In this document: piece by piece, positions 1-6,638 of the stretch
Layout of the letters: every line of letters starts with the position of its first letter
Numbering within the stretch: position 1 is the stretch's first letter
Source: Thiorhodococcus minor
GTDB lineage: Bacteria; Pseudomonadota; Gammaproteobacteria; Chromatiales; Chromatiaceae
Reading direction: 5' to 3'
DNA length: 64,000 nt
Assembly: GCF_010820565.1 (NCBI RefSeq)
Contig: NZ_JAAIJQ010000013.1
Location: forward strand, 1-64,000
Notes under the pieces: model-generated
Told to the model about the DNA's origin: nothing
Seen by the model: only the letters and a program-made list of their open reading frames with translations
Database searches by the model: none
Made by a program: the position numbers and the translations under genes

Positions 1-116
1 ACGAACAGGTGAGCCAGAGCCGCCAGACCAACGAAGGCGGTGTAGGTCACTTTGAACTGCTCGTGGAATTCTTTTGCTTGCTGCTCGGTCAGACCCGACA
101 AGGATTGCTCGGCCAT
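1..116 (-). CDS. pucB: LH2 antenna beta subunit (partial, 3' end outside window)
   Basis: Beta polypeptide of the peripheral light-harvesting complex LH2, a single-helix membrane protein that binds bacteriochlorophyll with an alpha partner. The visible part begins MAEQSLSGLTEQQAKEFHEQ and is cut by the window edge about eight codons before the expected end. The first 140 bases of the window are identical to 1773-1912, which holds a complete copy. A GGGAGG ribosome site lies just upstream of the ATG. It is the second beta gene of the left antenna unit, and a short alpha gene should follow just outside the window. Confidence 0.93.
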   Translation of the reverse strand, partial: MAEQSLSGLTEQQAKEFHEQFKVTYTAFVGLAALAHLF

Positions 117-146
117 CGATAAACCTCCCAAAGGGATGAATGAAGT

Positions 147-169
147 TGCCTCTGTCTCTACAGATGGCA
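147..169 (-). other. Intercistronic hairpin, left antenna unit
   Basis: Stem TGCC-TCTGT pairing with ACAGA-GGCA, with one bulged base and a four-base loop, lies between the long alpha gene and the downstream beta gene. The same structure occurs at 1919-1941. The two copies differ only in the loop and the bulge. Hairpins between antenna cistrons are known from puf and puc mRNAs as stability or processing elements. That role here is inferred. Confidence 0.5.
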
Positions 170-209
170 GTTATTCCACCGCGGCAGCGTCTGCCACGAC
201 GATACGAAT

Positions 210-440
210 TCAGCTAGCAGCAGCCTCGGCCGGCGCGGCCTCAGCTGGCGCGGCCTCGACAGCCTCAGGAGCCGGAGCACTCCAGCCCTGACCGTCGAGC
301 GAGAAGGCAACGACGTGGACCAGAATCGCGAGCGCAGCGATTGCGATCAGAGTCGGAATCAACCAAGTGGCAGGATTGACGACCAGCCAGAACTTGTAGT
401 CATTTTCGAGTGGCTTGTAGCCCATGAACTCAATTGCCAT
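210..440 (-). CDS. pucA: LH2 antenna alpha subunit, long form with Ala/Pro/Glu tail
   Basis: LH2 alpha polypeptide, 76 residues. It begins MAIEFMGYKPLENDYKFWLV, followed by the alpha signature NPATWL and one transmembrane helix with the bacteriochlorophyll-ligand His42. After the helix comes DGQGW and then an Ala/Pro/Glu-rich tail containing the repeat APAEA. The tail is nine residues longer than in the copy at 1982-2185. Aromatic residues at +13 and +14 after the ligand His (Tyr-Tyr in B800-850 complexes) are absent; Ala and Pro are there instead. The start lies 16 bases after the stop of the upstream beta gene, with a GGAG ribosome site, so beta and alpha are co-translated partners. Confidence 0.95.
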   Translation of the reverse strand: MAIEFMGYKPLENDYKFWLVVNPATWLIPTLIAIAALAILVHVVAFSLDGQGWSAPAPEAVEAAPAEAAPAEAAAS

Positions 441-456
441 GATTCTTAATCTCCGA

Positions 457-600
457 TTACCACCAAGGATTCGCTGCGATGACGAACAGATGCGCCAAAG
501 CTGCCAGACCGACGAATGCGGTGTAGGTCACTTTGAACTGCTCGTGGAACTCTTTTGCCTGCTGCTCGGTCAGACCCGAGAGACTCTTCATATCAGCCAT
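457..600 (-). CDS. pucB: LH2 antenna beta subunit
   Basis: LH2 beta polypeptide of 47 residues, beginning MADMKSLSGLTEQQAKEFHE and ending AANPWW. It has one transmembrane helix with the bacteriochlorophyll ligand His37 and a second conserved His19 at the cytoplasmic side. The protein is identical to the one at 2202-2345, but by my reading 13 codons differ, all synonymously, so this is an old, selected duplication. A GGAGG ribosome site precedes the ATG. It is first in the left antenna unit, about 145 bases downstream of a promoter. Confidence 0.95.
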   Translation of the reverse strand: MADMKSLSGLTEQQAKEFHEQFKVTYTAFVGLAALAHLFVIAANPWW

Positions 601-741
601 TGTTAGGCCTCCGTAAATACTGATATCAACACTCACGCAACCTTAATGAGGACATCGAGCGATACGGCTCGCGACCAAAGAAGTGGTCTCAGAGGTCCTC
701 AACCCGGTTTCAACACACCAGGATCCCGTCTAGATCCTGGG

Positions 742-773
742 TGTCATCTTAGCTTGACATGGGCATATGTCAA
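742..773 (-). promoter_or_regulatory. puc promoter with PpsR/CrtJ-like operator (left unit)
   Basis: On the minus strand a TTGACA -35 box (768-773) and a TAAGAT -10 box (746-751) are 16 bases apart. TGT-N12-ACA (742-759), the recognised PpsR/CrtJ pattern, overlaps the -10 box. The -35 box also forms one arm of TTGACA-N8-TGTCAA. The same arrangement with the same spacings is present at 2482-2513. In other purple bacteria PpsR/CrtJ represses puc under oxygen or strong light; this is inferred here from site and position. Confidence 0.75.
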
Positions 774-1481
774 GCCCCTTAGACAGTGATCTCGAGAGGA
801 TATCCCCGCCCTTGAGCGAGCGCAGTGTTCTGCGCTTCCGACATATCGAAACCTTGAAACGGCTGGGCATTTTGTGCATAGGGAACTGCCCGTTACCCCC
901 GCCGGAGATCGCCTCAGAAGCCGAGAACAGGCACCCGAGCTCAGCCAGCATTGAGTCCATCCGAGCCTGGGCAGCACCGACCGAGGTCGAGAGCAGCTAA
1001 AGACCCAAGAGAAATCGGCGAAGGGGGTAGTCGGTTAGCTCCTCCTGGCACAACATCTTGTGATTTGCTACCGCGCGACTCGCCTCCTATCCCTCGCGGA
1101 ACCTCCAGCCAATTAGGCACTTGAAGTCCCAAGGGCTAACTTAGCTATACCTTGTCGAACGACATGTAGACTGAGGCGGAGCTAAGCGATCACCCCCTAT
1201 CGGCGAATATCGAAGGCGGTGACGCCGTACGGCTTCTCGAAGCCGATCGGATCGGTCGACGAGTGCTCGCCGCCGGCCAGATCACGGCCACTGGACGCGA
1301 GCATCAAGAGGTCAGAACCTCGGCAGGACAACCTCTGGGGGCTTGCCACTGATGCCGGGCCGCCCTTTTCCGGGGTGACCGAGCTTTGCGATCTGCTCAT
1401 CGTCAAAAATGAGCATGAAGGGGAATCGGGAAGGGATGCCGTCAGCGGCGACAGAGAGAGCTACGAAGGGAATCAAACGCA
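774..1481. other. Spacer between antenna units, no recognisable gene
   Basis: About 700 bases between the promoter of the left unit and the terminator of the right unit. Open frames exist on both strands but none has a ribosome site, a recognisable family or a consistent start. A minus-strand frame at 1197-1406 ends in an orderly-looking stretch (GFEKPYGVTAFDIRR), and a neighbouring frame at about 1300-1410 reads LIFDDEQIAKLGHPGKGRPG. Together they could be a frameshifted remnant, but I do not recognise the family. Confidence 0.4.
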
Positions 1482-1509
1482 GCCAGACGCACCGACAGGT
1501 GCGCCTGGC
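1482..1509 (-). terminator. Hairpin terminator after the right antenna unit
   Basis: A 12-bp stem (GCCAGGCGCACC pairing with GGTGCGTCTGGC, one G-U pair) with a UGUC tetraloop starts 42 bases after the short alpha stop. It is followed on the minus strand by the moderately T-rich TGCGTTTGATT. The stem is strong but the T tract is poor, so it may serve as an mRNA 3' stabiliser as much as a terminator. Confidence 0.6.
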
Positions 1510-1550
1510 CAGTCGCGACGAACAGGATCGGCGCGACTCTCGCTAGACGA

Positions 1551-1712
1551 TCAAGCGTGCCAGCCGAGACCGATAGCGAAAACGACCCAGTGAACAGCGA
1601 TGGCAATCGCCAGCGTAGCCAGCAGGATAGGCATCAGCCAAGTGGCAGGATTGACAACCAGCCAGATCTTCCAGTCGTCTTCAGGATTTTTCGGCTTTGC
1701 GACGTCGCTCAT
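1551..1712 (-). CDS. pucA: LH2 antenna alpha subunit, short form
   Basis: A 53-residue alpha polypeptide, MSDVAKPKNPEDDWKIWLVV then NPATWLMPI and the helix with ligand His41, ending GLGWHA. It keeps the LVVNPATWL signature of the long alpha genes but has a different N-terminus and no Ala/Pro tail. It therefore belongs to a second alpha type paired with the beta gene directly upstream (1748-1888). It ends 12 residues after the ligand His, so the positions that carry the H-bonding tyrosines in B850 alpha chains do not exist. It is the last gene of the right unit, followed by a hairpin. The ATG follows the beta stop by 35 bases. Confidence 0.93.
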   Translation of the reverse strand: MSDVAKPKNPEDDWKIWLVVNPATWLMPILLATLAIAIAVHWVVFAIGLGWHA

Positions 1713-1747
1713 TATATTGACCTCTTTAGTCGAGAGCTAAAACTAGA

Positions 1748-1888
1748 TTACCACCAAGGATTGGCAGCAATGACGAACAGGTGAGCCAGAGCCGCCAGAC
1801 CAACGAAGGCGGTGTAGGTCACTTTGAACTGCTCGTGGAATTCTTTTGCTTGCTGCTCGGTCAGACCCGACAAGGATTGCTCGGCCAT
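1748..1888 (-). CDS. pucB: LH2 antenna beta subunit
   Basis: LH2 beta polypeptide of 46 residues, beginning MAEQSLSGLTEQQAKEFHEQ and ending AANPWW, with ligand His36 in the single membrane helix. The ATG at 1888 is chosen because GGGAGG lies 8 bases upstream and the protein then matches its paralogues. A longer in-frame reading from 1942 would add unrelated residues and cover the intercistronic hairpin. It differs from the other beta type only near the N-terminus (AEQS in place of ADMKS). The part inside the window at 1-116 is identical in DNA sequence. Confidence 0.95.
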   Translation of the reverse strand: MAEQSLSGLTEQQAKEFHEQFKVTYTAFVGLAALAHLFVIAANPWW

Positions 1889-1918
1889 CGATAAACCTCC
1901 CAAAGGGATGAACGAAAT

Positions 1919-1941
1919 TGCCTCTGTCTTTACAGACGGCA
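1919..1941 (-). other. Intercistronic hairpin, right antenna unit
   Basis: Same nine-pair stem with one bulge as at 147-169, placed between the long alpha gene (stop at 1982) and the second beta gene. Conservation of the stem against changes in loop and bulge suggests an RNA-level role such as protecting the upstream betaA message or setting subunit ratios (inference). Confidence 0.5.
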
Positions 1942-1981
1942 CTTATTCCACCGCGGCAAGACAAGCCGCGACGAGACGAAA

Positions 1982-2185
1982 TCACTCAGCCGGCGCAGCC
2001 TCGGCAGCCTCAGGAGCCGGAGCGCTCCAACCCTGGCCGTCGAGCGAGAAGGCAACGACGTGAACCAAGATGGCTGTCAGCAGGACGGCGGCCAAAGTAG
2101 GAATCAGCCAAGTAGCAGGATTGACGACCAGCCAGAACTTGTAGTCGTTTTCGAGCGGCTTGTAGCCCATGAACTCAATTGCCAT
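1982..2185 (-). CDS. pucA: LH2 antenna alpha subunit, long form
   Basis: A 67-residue alpha polypeptide, paralogue of the one at 210-440. The first 31 residues are the same. The helix centre differs (LAAVLLTAILVH against LIAIAALAILVH), and the Ala/Pro/Glu tail is shorter, ending EAAPAE. It has ligand His42 and no Tyr-Tyr pair after the helix. It starts 16 bases after the upstream beta stop, with a GGAG ribosome site. Confidence 0.95.
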   Translation of the reverse strand: MAIEFMGYKPLENDYKFWLVVNPATWLIPTLAAVLLTAILVHVVAFSLDGQGWSAPAPEAAEAAPAE

Positions 2186-2201
2186 GATTCTTGATCTCCG
2201 A

Positions 2202-2345
2202 TTACCACCAAGGATTCGCCGCGATGACGAACAAATGCGCTAGGGCCGCAAGACCCACGAAGGCGGTGTAGGTGACCTTAAACTGCTCGTGGAATTCTTT
2301 CGCCTGCTGCTCGGTCAGACCCGAGAGACTCTTCATATCAGCCAT
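2202..2345 (-). CDS. pucB: LH2 antenna beta subunit, first gene of the right unit
   Basis: LH2 beta polypeptide, 47 residues, same protein as 457-600 (MADMKSLSGL start, AANPWW end; His19 and His37). The start is placed at the ATG at 2345, after a GGAGG site, rather than at the longer in-frame opening at 2438, which has no family support. It lies about 135 bases downstream of the second copy of the operator-bearing promoter and should head a four-cistron message running to the hairpin at 1482-1509. Confidence 0.95.
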   Translation of the reverse strand: MADMKSLSGLTEQQAKEFHEQFKVTYTAFVGLAALAHLFVIAANPWW

Positions 2346-2481
2346 TGCTTGGCCTCCATACTGGGAAGATTGTGTCGCCATTTGCACGCTGGCGGTGGAG
2401 CACTCGGCAGCTTGCCGCCAGATGTACGCCATGCCCAAAGCCTGGGACTTAAAAACCTTAGGACCCGTCTGCGATCCTGGG

Positions 2482-2513
2482 TGTCATCTTAGCTTGACAC
2501 AGCAAGATGTCAA
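2482..2513 (-). promoter_or_regulatory. puc promoter with PpsR/CrtJ-like operator (right unit)
   Basis: Minus-strand TTGACA (2508-2513), a 16-base spacer, TAAGAT (2486-2491), and TGT-N12-ACA (2482-2499) covering the -10 box. Identical in layout to 742-773, although most of the spacer between the TTGACA and TGTCAA arms has changed. That contrast marks the conserved bases as functional. Confidence 0.75.
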
Positions 2514-2602
2514 GCCAGTTTTACATCCAAGGACGGCCGAATCAGCCAGCCCGGGGCAGACTTCGAGAGCCCTATTGACCGAGCGCAAAAAACCACCTGA
2601 AA

Positions 2603-2621
2603 TCCAAGCGATTCACTTGGA
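2603..2621 (-). terminator. Possible terminator after the gene at 2687-3127
   Basis: A six-pair stem TCCAAG/CTTGGA with a seven-base loop starts 66 bases after the stop codon. It is followed on the minus strand by TTT and, after a short gap, by a run of six T. The stem is short, so this is only moderately convincing. It would separate this gene from the puc promoter downstream. Confidence 0.4.
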
Positions 2622-2686
2622 CGTTCCGCGTTGCCGAGCACGCAAGGCTCCAGACACTCGGACATGCGGAGGAGGCCAGCACACCC

Positions 2687-3127
2687 CTAAGCGAGCCAGC
2701 TCTTAAGATACGAAATCAAAATAGCCAGCGTCGCGATGACGACAGTGGCGATCACGGCGACTTTCCCCATGTACCACAGCATGGAGATGACAGGGCTGAG
2801 ACTGGGCAAAGCAACGGGCTGATCCTCTTCTTGCTCTTGCTCTTGCTCTTGCGACGGCTCATCCGAGGACGAAGCTGCCGGCGCGGGCGCCTGCTTGCCG
2901 GGCTCGACGGGCTCGAAGGCATAGGGAGAGGTACCGACCACCTTCAGAAACTGGGTGCTCGGACCGCCATCGCCCTTGGACATGACGACCATCTCAGTAT
3001 CGACCGGCAGCTGCTCGATCGCCGCGAACTCCGCGGCAAAGGCTTCAACAGTGTCTGCATCGCCTTCGTGCTCCCAAGACGACGCCTTCTCAGGCCAGGT
3101 TCTTTTCGCCGCAAACTTCACGAGCAT
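2687..3127 (-). CDS. Unrecognised protein with C-terminal membrane anchor
   Basis: 146 residues from the ATG at 3127 (MLVKFAAKRTWPEKASSW). A GTG at 3196 in the same frame is the alternative start. The protein has an N-terminal soluble part (about 1-75) without cysteines or a known motif, then a Pro/Ala/Ser linker. A run of alternating Gln-Glu (about 93-101) follows, encoded by a hexanucleotide tandem repeat at 2831-2850. A transmembrane helix (about 118-140) lies near the C-terminus and is followed by a Lys. The topology suggests a tail-anchored, cytoplasm-facing protein. It lies directly upstream of, and on the same strand as, the puc genes; a photosynthetic role is only a guess from position. 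I do not recognise the family. Confidence 0.65.
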   Translation of the reverse strand: MLVKFAAKRTWPEKASSWEHEGDADTVEAFAAEFAAIEQLPVDTEMVVMSKGDGGPSTQFLKVVGTSPYAFEPVEPGKQAPAPAASSSDEPSQEQEQEQEEDQPVALPSLSPVISMLWYMGKVAVIATVVIATLAILISYLKSWLA

Positions 3128-3471
3128 TTCCTCATTCAGGTGATTCGGGTTGGGGAGCGCGACCTTGCGTGGACGCAAGCCGTCGCGACACGACACAAAG
3201 ACAGAAGGCGCCCGAGACTCAGCAGTACATCGGCCGGGACAGGCGCGCCTGGGATACAGTTAGCCTACTGGAATCAGGGGATTGTATTTCGGCAGCCGCC
3301 CGTTGTCAGCCGCGGGGACTGACCGCCGTCAAGGATGCCTCATGCGTCATGCACGCGTGAAGCCGACGCATGAGGCGTCGATGAGCGAAAAGCTCGGCAA
3401 GCCAATCGCTGGCGGCCGACTGCTCCCTCTTGGTTCATCTTTCTTGCAAGCTGGGCCACCATCATCCGACC
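3128..3471. other. Divergent intergenic region with inverted repeat
   Basis: 344 bases between the minus-strand unknown gene and the plus-strand kinase gene. Apart from the inverted repeat at 3337-3376 I see no gene, RNA or clear promoter. Confidence 0.4.
3337..3376. promoter_or_regulatory. 12-bp perfect inverted repeat upstream of the two-component operon
   Basis: GCCTCATGCGTC (3337-3348) and GACGCATGAGGC (3365-3376) are perfect inverted copies around a 16-base centre. Pairing extends three bases further with one G-U. It lies about 95 bases before the kinase start. No T tract follows, so it is either an operator, for instance for the response regulator itself, or an mRNA hairpin. Confidence 0.45.
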
Positions 3472-4986
3472 ATGCGGCTGTCGATCCACTCCAAGCTGTT
3501 CCTCACCATCCTTTTCGCCTGCCTTGTCGTCCTCGCTGGCTCGCACGCCGTCATCCAATGGTCCTTCCAGCGCGGCCTCGTCGAGCTGGCCGACGCGCGC
3601 GAGCAAGACAGGATCAACCGCATCGCCGACCGCCTGGTCGACATCTACCGCCGTCAGCTCTCTTGGGATCCCTTGATCGAAAGCCCCAGCCTCTGGGTGA
3701 GCGCCCTCGTGGGACGCCGCGAGCCCTTCTTCGAGATCGGCCCCGAGCCCGGACGACTGGATCGCCGCCCGCCGTGGATGCGCCACGCGCAGCCCCCGCC
3801 CGGCGTCTGGCCGCCGCACGAGGCACTGGATCATCTGCGCAACCGCGACCGCCCCGCCCCCTTGGAGCTGCGCCTCATGCTGCTGGACGCGGATGGCAAG
3901 GCGCTCTACGGGAGGGAGGCCCTGATCGCGGACGCGCGGCGCATCCCGCTGGAGCTGGAGGACGAGATCATCGGAGAGCTGGCGCTGCTGCCAGGCTCGC
4001 CTATCCCTGAGTCCGCGGAGCTGCGCTTCCGCGCCACCCAGGGCGACCGGCTGTGGATGATCGCCCTGGCTACCCTGCTGCTCTCGGCCGCCCTCGCCTA
4101 CCCCTTGTCGGTTCGTCTCGTCCGCCCGGTCCGCGGCTTCCAAGACACGGCGCGACGACTGGCCGCCGGCAACTTCTCGGCCCGCGTGCCCACCTATGGC
4201 GGCGACGAGATCGCACGTCTCGGCCGGGACATCAACGCCCTGGCTGCCGCACTGGAAAGGAACGAGTGCGCCCGCAGACGCTGGGCGGCCGACATCTCGC
4301 ACGAGCTGCGCACTCCAATCGCCCTGCTGCGCGCGGAGATCGAGGCCCTGCAGGATGGGATGCGCCCTTTCGACCGCGACGCCCTGGACAGGCTGCACGG
4401 CGACACCCTGCGGCTCGGGCGGCTGATCGACGACCTCTACGAGCTCTCGACCTCGGATCTCGGCGCCCTCGGCTACCGCATGGAGGAGACCGACATCCTC
4501 GACCTGCTCGCCGCTGACGTCGAGGCGTTCCGGCGGTCGTTCGCGGAGGCCGGCCTTGCGCTCAGGCTCGACACCGAGCTCATCGGCCCCGTCACCATGA
4601 CCGCGGACGCGCAGCGCCTCTCGCAGCTGTTCCGCAACCTCATGAGCAACAGCCAGCAGTATACGGACGCCGAGGGAGGACTCGCCATCACCCTCAGCCG
4701 CCGGGAGCACTGTATCCTCATCGACTTCCAGGACACGCCACCTGGTGTGCCCACGGAGGCGCTGCCGAAGCTCTTCGAGCGCCTCTACCGCGTCGATGCC
4801 TCGCGCAGCCGCCACACCGGCGGCGCCGGGCTCGGCCTGGCCATCGCCAAGAACATCGTCGACGCCCACGGCGGAAGCATCAGCGCCCATCCGTCCCCGA
4901 CGGGTGGCCTCTGGCTGCGCATCAAGCTGCCCGTCGCCTGTTTTGCGCGCAATCGTAAGAAGAAGACCAAGCCCCAGATATCATGA
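3472..4986 (+). CDS. baeS: Membrane sensor histidine kinase, BaeS-like
   Basis: 504 residues from the ATG giving MRLSIHSKLFLTILF; an ATG 14 codons upstream is the alternative. A membrane helix lies near residues 8-28, then a periplasmic sensing region to about 190, a second helix (WMIALATLLLSAALAYPLSV) and a HAMP segment. The H-box ISHELRTP has phospho-accepting His277. The N-box (NLMSNSQQYTD) and glycine box (GGAGLGLAIAKN) follow near the C-terminus. The Gln-Gln-Tyr-Thr-Asp of the N-box and the overall length match the BaeS group, which senses envelope stress and exporter substrates. The stop overlaps the regulator start by ATGA, so the pair is translationally coupled. The stimulus and targets are unknown here; the orthology to BaeS is inferred. 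Confidence 0.82.
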   Translation: MRLSIHSKLFLTILFACLVVLAGSHAVIQWSFQRGLVELADAREQDRINRIADRLVDIYRRQLSWDPLIESPSLWVSALVGRREPFFEIGPEPGRLDRRPPWMRHAQPPPGVWPPHEALDHLRNRDRPAPLELRLMLLDADGKALYGREALIADARRIPLELEDEIIGELALLPGSPIPESAELRFRATQGDRLWMIALATLLLSAALAYPLSVRLVRPVRGFQDTARRLAAGNFSARVPTYGGDEIARLGRDINALAAALERNECARRRWAADISHELRTPIALLRAEIEALQDGMRPFDRDALDRLHGDTLRLGRLIDDLYELSTSDLGALGYRMEETDILDLLAADVEAFRRSFAEAGLALRLDTELIGPVTMTADAQRLSQLFRNLMSNSQQYTDAEGGLAITLSRREHCILIDFQDTPPGVPTEALPKLFERLYRVDASRSRHTGGAGLGLAIAKNIVDAHGGSISAHPSPTGGLWLRIKLPVACFARNRKKKTKPQIS

Positions 4987-5687
4987 CCAACCGCACCAAG
5001 CCACTCATCCTGATCGTCGAGGACGAAGAGCGCCTCGCCAAGCTCGTCGCCGATTACCTCCAGGCATCGGACTTCAACGTCCACCACCTCACCGATGGCA
5101 CCAACGCCGTCGCATGGACGCGCGACGAGCAGCCCGACCTCGTCCTCCTGGACCTCATGCTGCCGGGAAAGGATGGCTTGACCATCTGCAAGGAGGTCCG
5201 CGCCGACAGCCAGGTGCCCATCATCATGACCACGGCGCGCATCGAAGAGATCGACCGGCTGCTCGGCCTCGAGCTCGGCGCGGACGACTATGTCTGCAAG
5301 CCCTACAGCCCGCGCGAGCTGGTCGCCCGGGTCAAGGCCGTGCTGCGACGGACGCTCCAGACCGGCCAAAGCCGCACGCCAGGCCCGCTCACCCTGCTCC
5401 CCGACCGACTGCGCGTGCGCTCGGGCGACTGCGAGATCGAGCTCACCGCAGTCGAGTTCGCGCTCTTGGAGACGCTGCACGAGTCACCCGGCCGCATCTT
5501 CTCCCGCGACCGGCTGATGGACCGTATCTATAAGGATCACCGCGTCGTCTCCGACCGCACCATCGACAGCCACGTCAAGAAGCTGCGACGCAAGCTGGCT
5601 GAGCTGCTGCCCGAGCGGGAGCTGATCCACTCCGTTTACGGCGTGGGCTATCGCTACGAAGTGGCCGAAGCCGAGGAGGGAAACTGA
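4983..5687 (+). CDS. baeR: OmpR-family response regulator, BaeR-like
   Basis: 234 residues. Receiver domain at 1-120 with the acidic pocket Glu13-Asp14, phospho-acceptor Asp57 in LLDLMLPG and Lys106 in VCKPYSPRE. A winged-helix DNA-binding domain of the OmpR/PhoB type follows (about 135-230), with LTAVEFALLETL, RIFSRDRLMDRIY and the C-terminal hairpin VYGVGYRYE. It should be phosphorylated by the kinase encoded just upstream. RND efflux genes are classic BaeR targets in enterics, and an RND pair lies at 26-30 kb, but nothing in the sequence proves the link. Confidence 0.88.
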   Translation: MTNRTKPLILIVEDEERLAKLVADYLQASDFNVHHLTDGTNAVAWTRDEQPDLVLLDLMLPGKDGLTICKEVRADSQVPIIMTTARIEEIDRLLGLELGADDYVCKPYSPRELVARVKAVLRRTLQTGQSRTPGPLTLLPDRLRVRSGDCEIELTAVEFALLETLHESPGRIFSRDRLMDRIYKDHRVVSDRTIDSHVKKLRRKLAELLPERELIHSVYGVGYRYEVAEAEEGN

Positions 5688-5915
5688 GCGGGAAAATTGA
5701 ACGGAGAACTGAAGAACCGGGATGGCGTCGCGCGGCCTCGCGATACAGAGACACCAATGCCGCACGATCACCAATTTTTCAGACTCAGAGGACAAGTGGG
5801 AGTATCGATCACCCAACCCAAATGAGGCGGACGCGCCTCCCCTCAATAGCAAACCGACCTCTACTGAGAAGCCGGAAAACGCCTGAACTGACCCCCACTT
5901 CCTAGAGTTGACGCG

Positions 5916-6638
5916 CTAAGACGCCTCAAGCCGAGCTCCACCCTTCTTACGCCAGCCGACCGTGACGACGCCAAGCAGGCCAGACCCAAAGAGCCAAGCC
6001 GCAGCCGGCAACGGAACCGCTTGCACAAGAAGGTCTTGCTTGCCGGGCTTACAACATGTGCCCTCGCTGACGAGTTTCTTCAAGCCGATGGATGATGATG
6101 GGCTTGCAGCCCAGCCCGTCAGGTAATCCTGCGCCTGATTCAAGATCTGGCCATCGGTTCCAGTAGCATTGAAACTTCCACTTCCAAGGTCGTAGGCAGA
6201 GTTCCCAGTATCGTAAACGATTTCCCAAACAGCGAGCTGCATCGCGGCCTTATCACCATTGCCTAGGCTCGATGCATTCGCCAAGCTCCCGCCAAGGTAC
6301 GTACTGAACATTCTTGACAGAGCGCCTTCGACTTCCTGAGAAAAGCTTCTTACATCCCAGGTAACCTTCTCATTGAGGCCGATTCCATCGTGTAAGTCGA
6401 CACAAAACGCGACGAAATCGGTACTTGAGCTACCACCAACATAAGCGGTTGGATCCGCGGTATCCTGCAGGGTGAAGAGCCCTGCTGTAACCGACTCGCC
6501 GTTAGCCTTAACTGCTACCCCCTCCACAGTCGTCAGCGTTGCCGTAACCGTAGCCGCCGATGCAGCCCCAAGAGTCAACCCACCCAGCACTGCAGCCAGC
6601 GCAAGGTAGACAAAAGACCTAGTTGATAAACGCCTCAT
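5916..6638 (-). CDS. PEP-CTERM-type secreted protein
   Basis: 240 residues from the ATG giving MRRLSTRSFVYLALA; a longer in-frame reading begins at 6752 but lacks a signal sequence at its start. The N-terminal signal peptide ends near AASAA. The body is Ser/Thr/Gly-rich and contains a Cys-Cys-Lys segment (EGTCCKPGKQ). The C-terminus carries the sorting signal VPLPAAAWLFGSGLLG, followed by a basic end with WRKKGG. This is the VPxP variant recognised by exosortase, which removes the tail in the inner membrane. Such proteins are usually tied to exopolysaccharide production, and a glucan synthase gene is divergently placed at 7176. No exosortase gene is in the window. Confidence 0.85.
   Translation of the reverse strand: MRRLSTRSFVYLALAAVLGGLTLGAASAATVTATLTTVEGVAVKANGESVTAGLFTLQDTADPTAYVGGSSSTDFVAFCVDLHDGIGLNEKVTWDVRSFSQEVEGALSRMFSTYLGGSLANASSLGNGDKAAMQLAVWEIVYDTGNSAYDLGSGSFNATGTDGQILNQAQDYLTGWAASPSSSIGLKKLVSEGTCCKPGKQDLLVQAVPLPAAAWLFGSGLLGVVTVGWRKKGGARLEAS

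Larger units (their letters stand above)
1..2513. repeat. Tandem duplication of a four-gene puc unit
   Basis: The order promoter-beta-long alpha-hairpin-beta-short alpha occurs twice, offset by 1745 to 1772 bases; the left copy runs off the window. Similarity covers the coding regions, the intercistronic hairpins and the promoters, and ends upstream of each promoter. Divergence is uneven: the second beta pair is identical in DNA over 140 bases while the first beta pair has many synonymous changes. This suggests local gene conversion. Confidence 0.85.

Noticed and set aside
768-773. TTGACA-N8-TGTCAA palindrome as an FNR site
   Set aside because: FNR boxes read TTGAT-N4-ATCAA; the spacing and bases differ, and TTGACA is better explained as the -35 box.
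1219-1593. Plus-strand frame of 124 codons in the antenna spacer
   Set aside because: Runs into the antisense of a confirmed alpha gene and the terminator; no start signal or family.
3340-4890. Long minus-strand frame of 516 codons opposite the kinase gene
   Set aside because: It is the antisense shadow of a clear histidine kinase in GC-rich DNA; no ribosome site and no family motifs.
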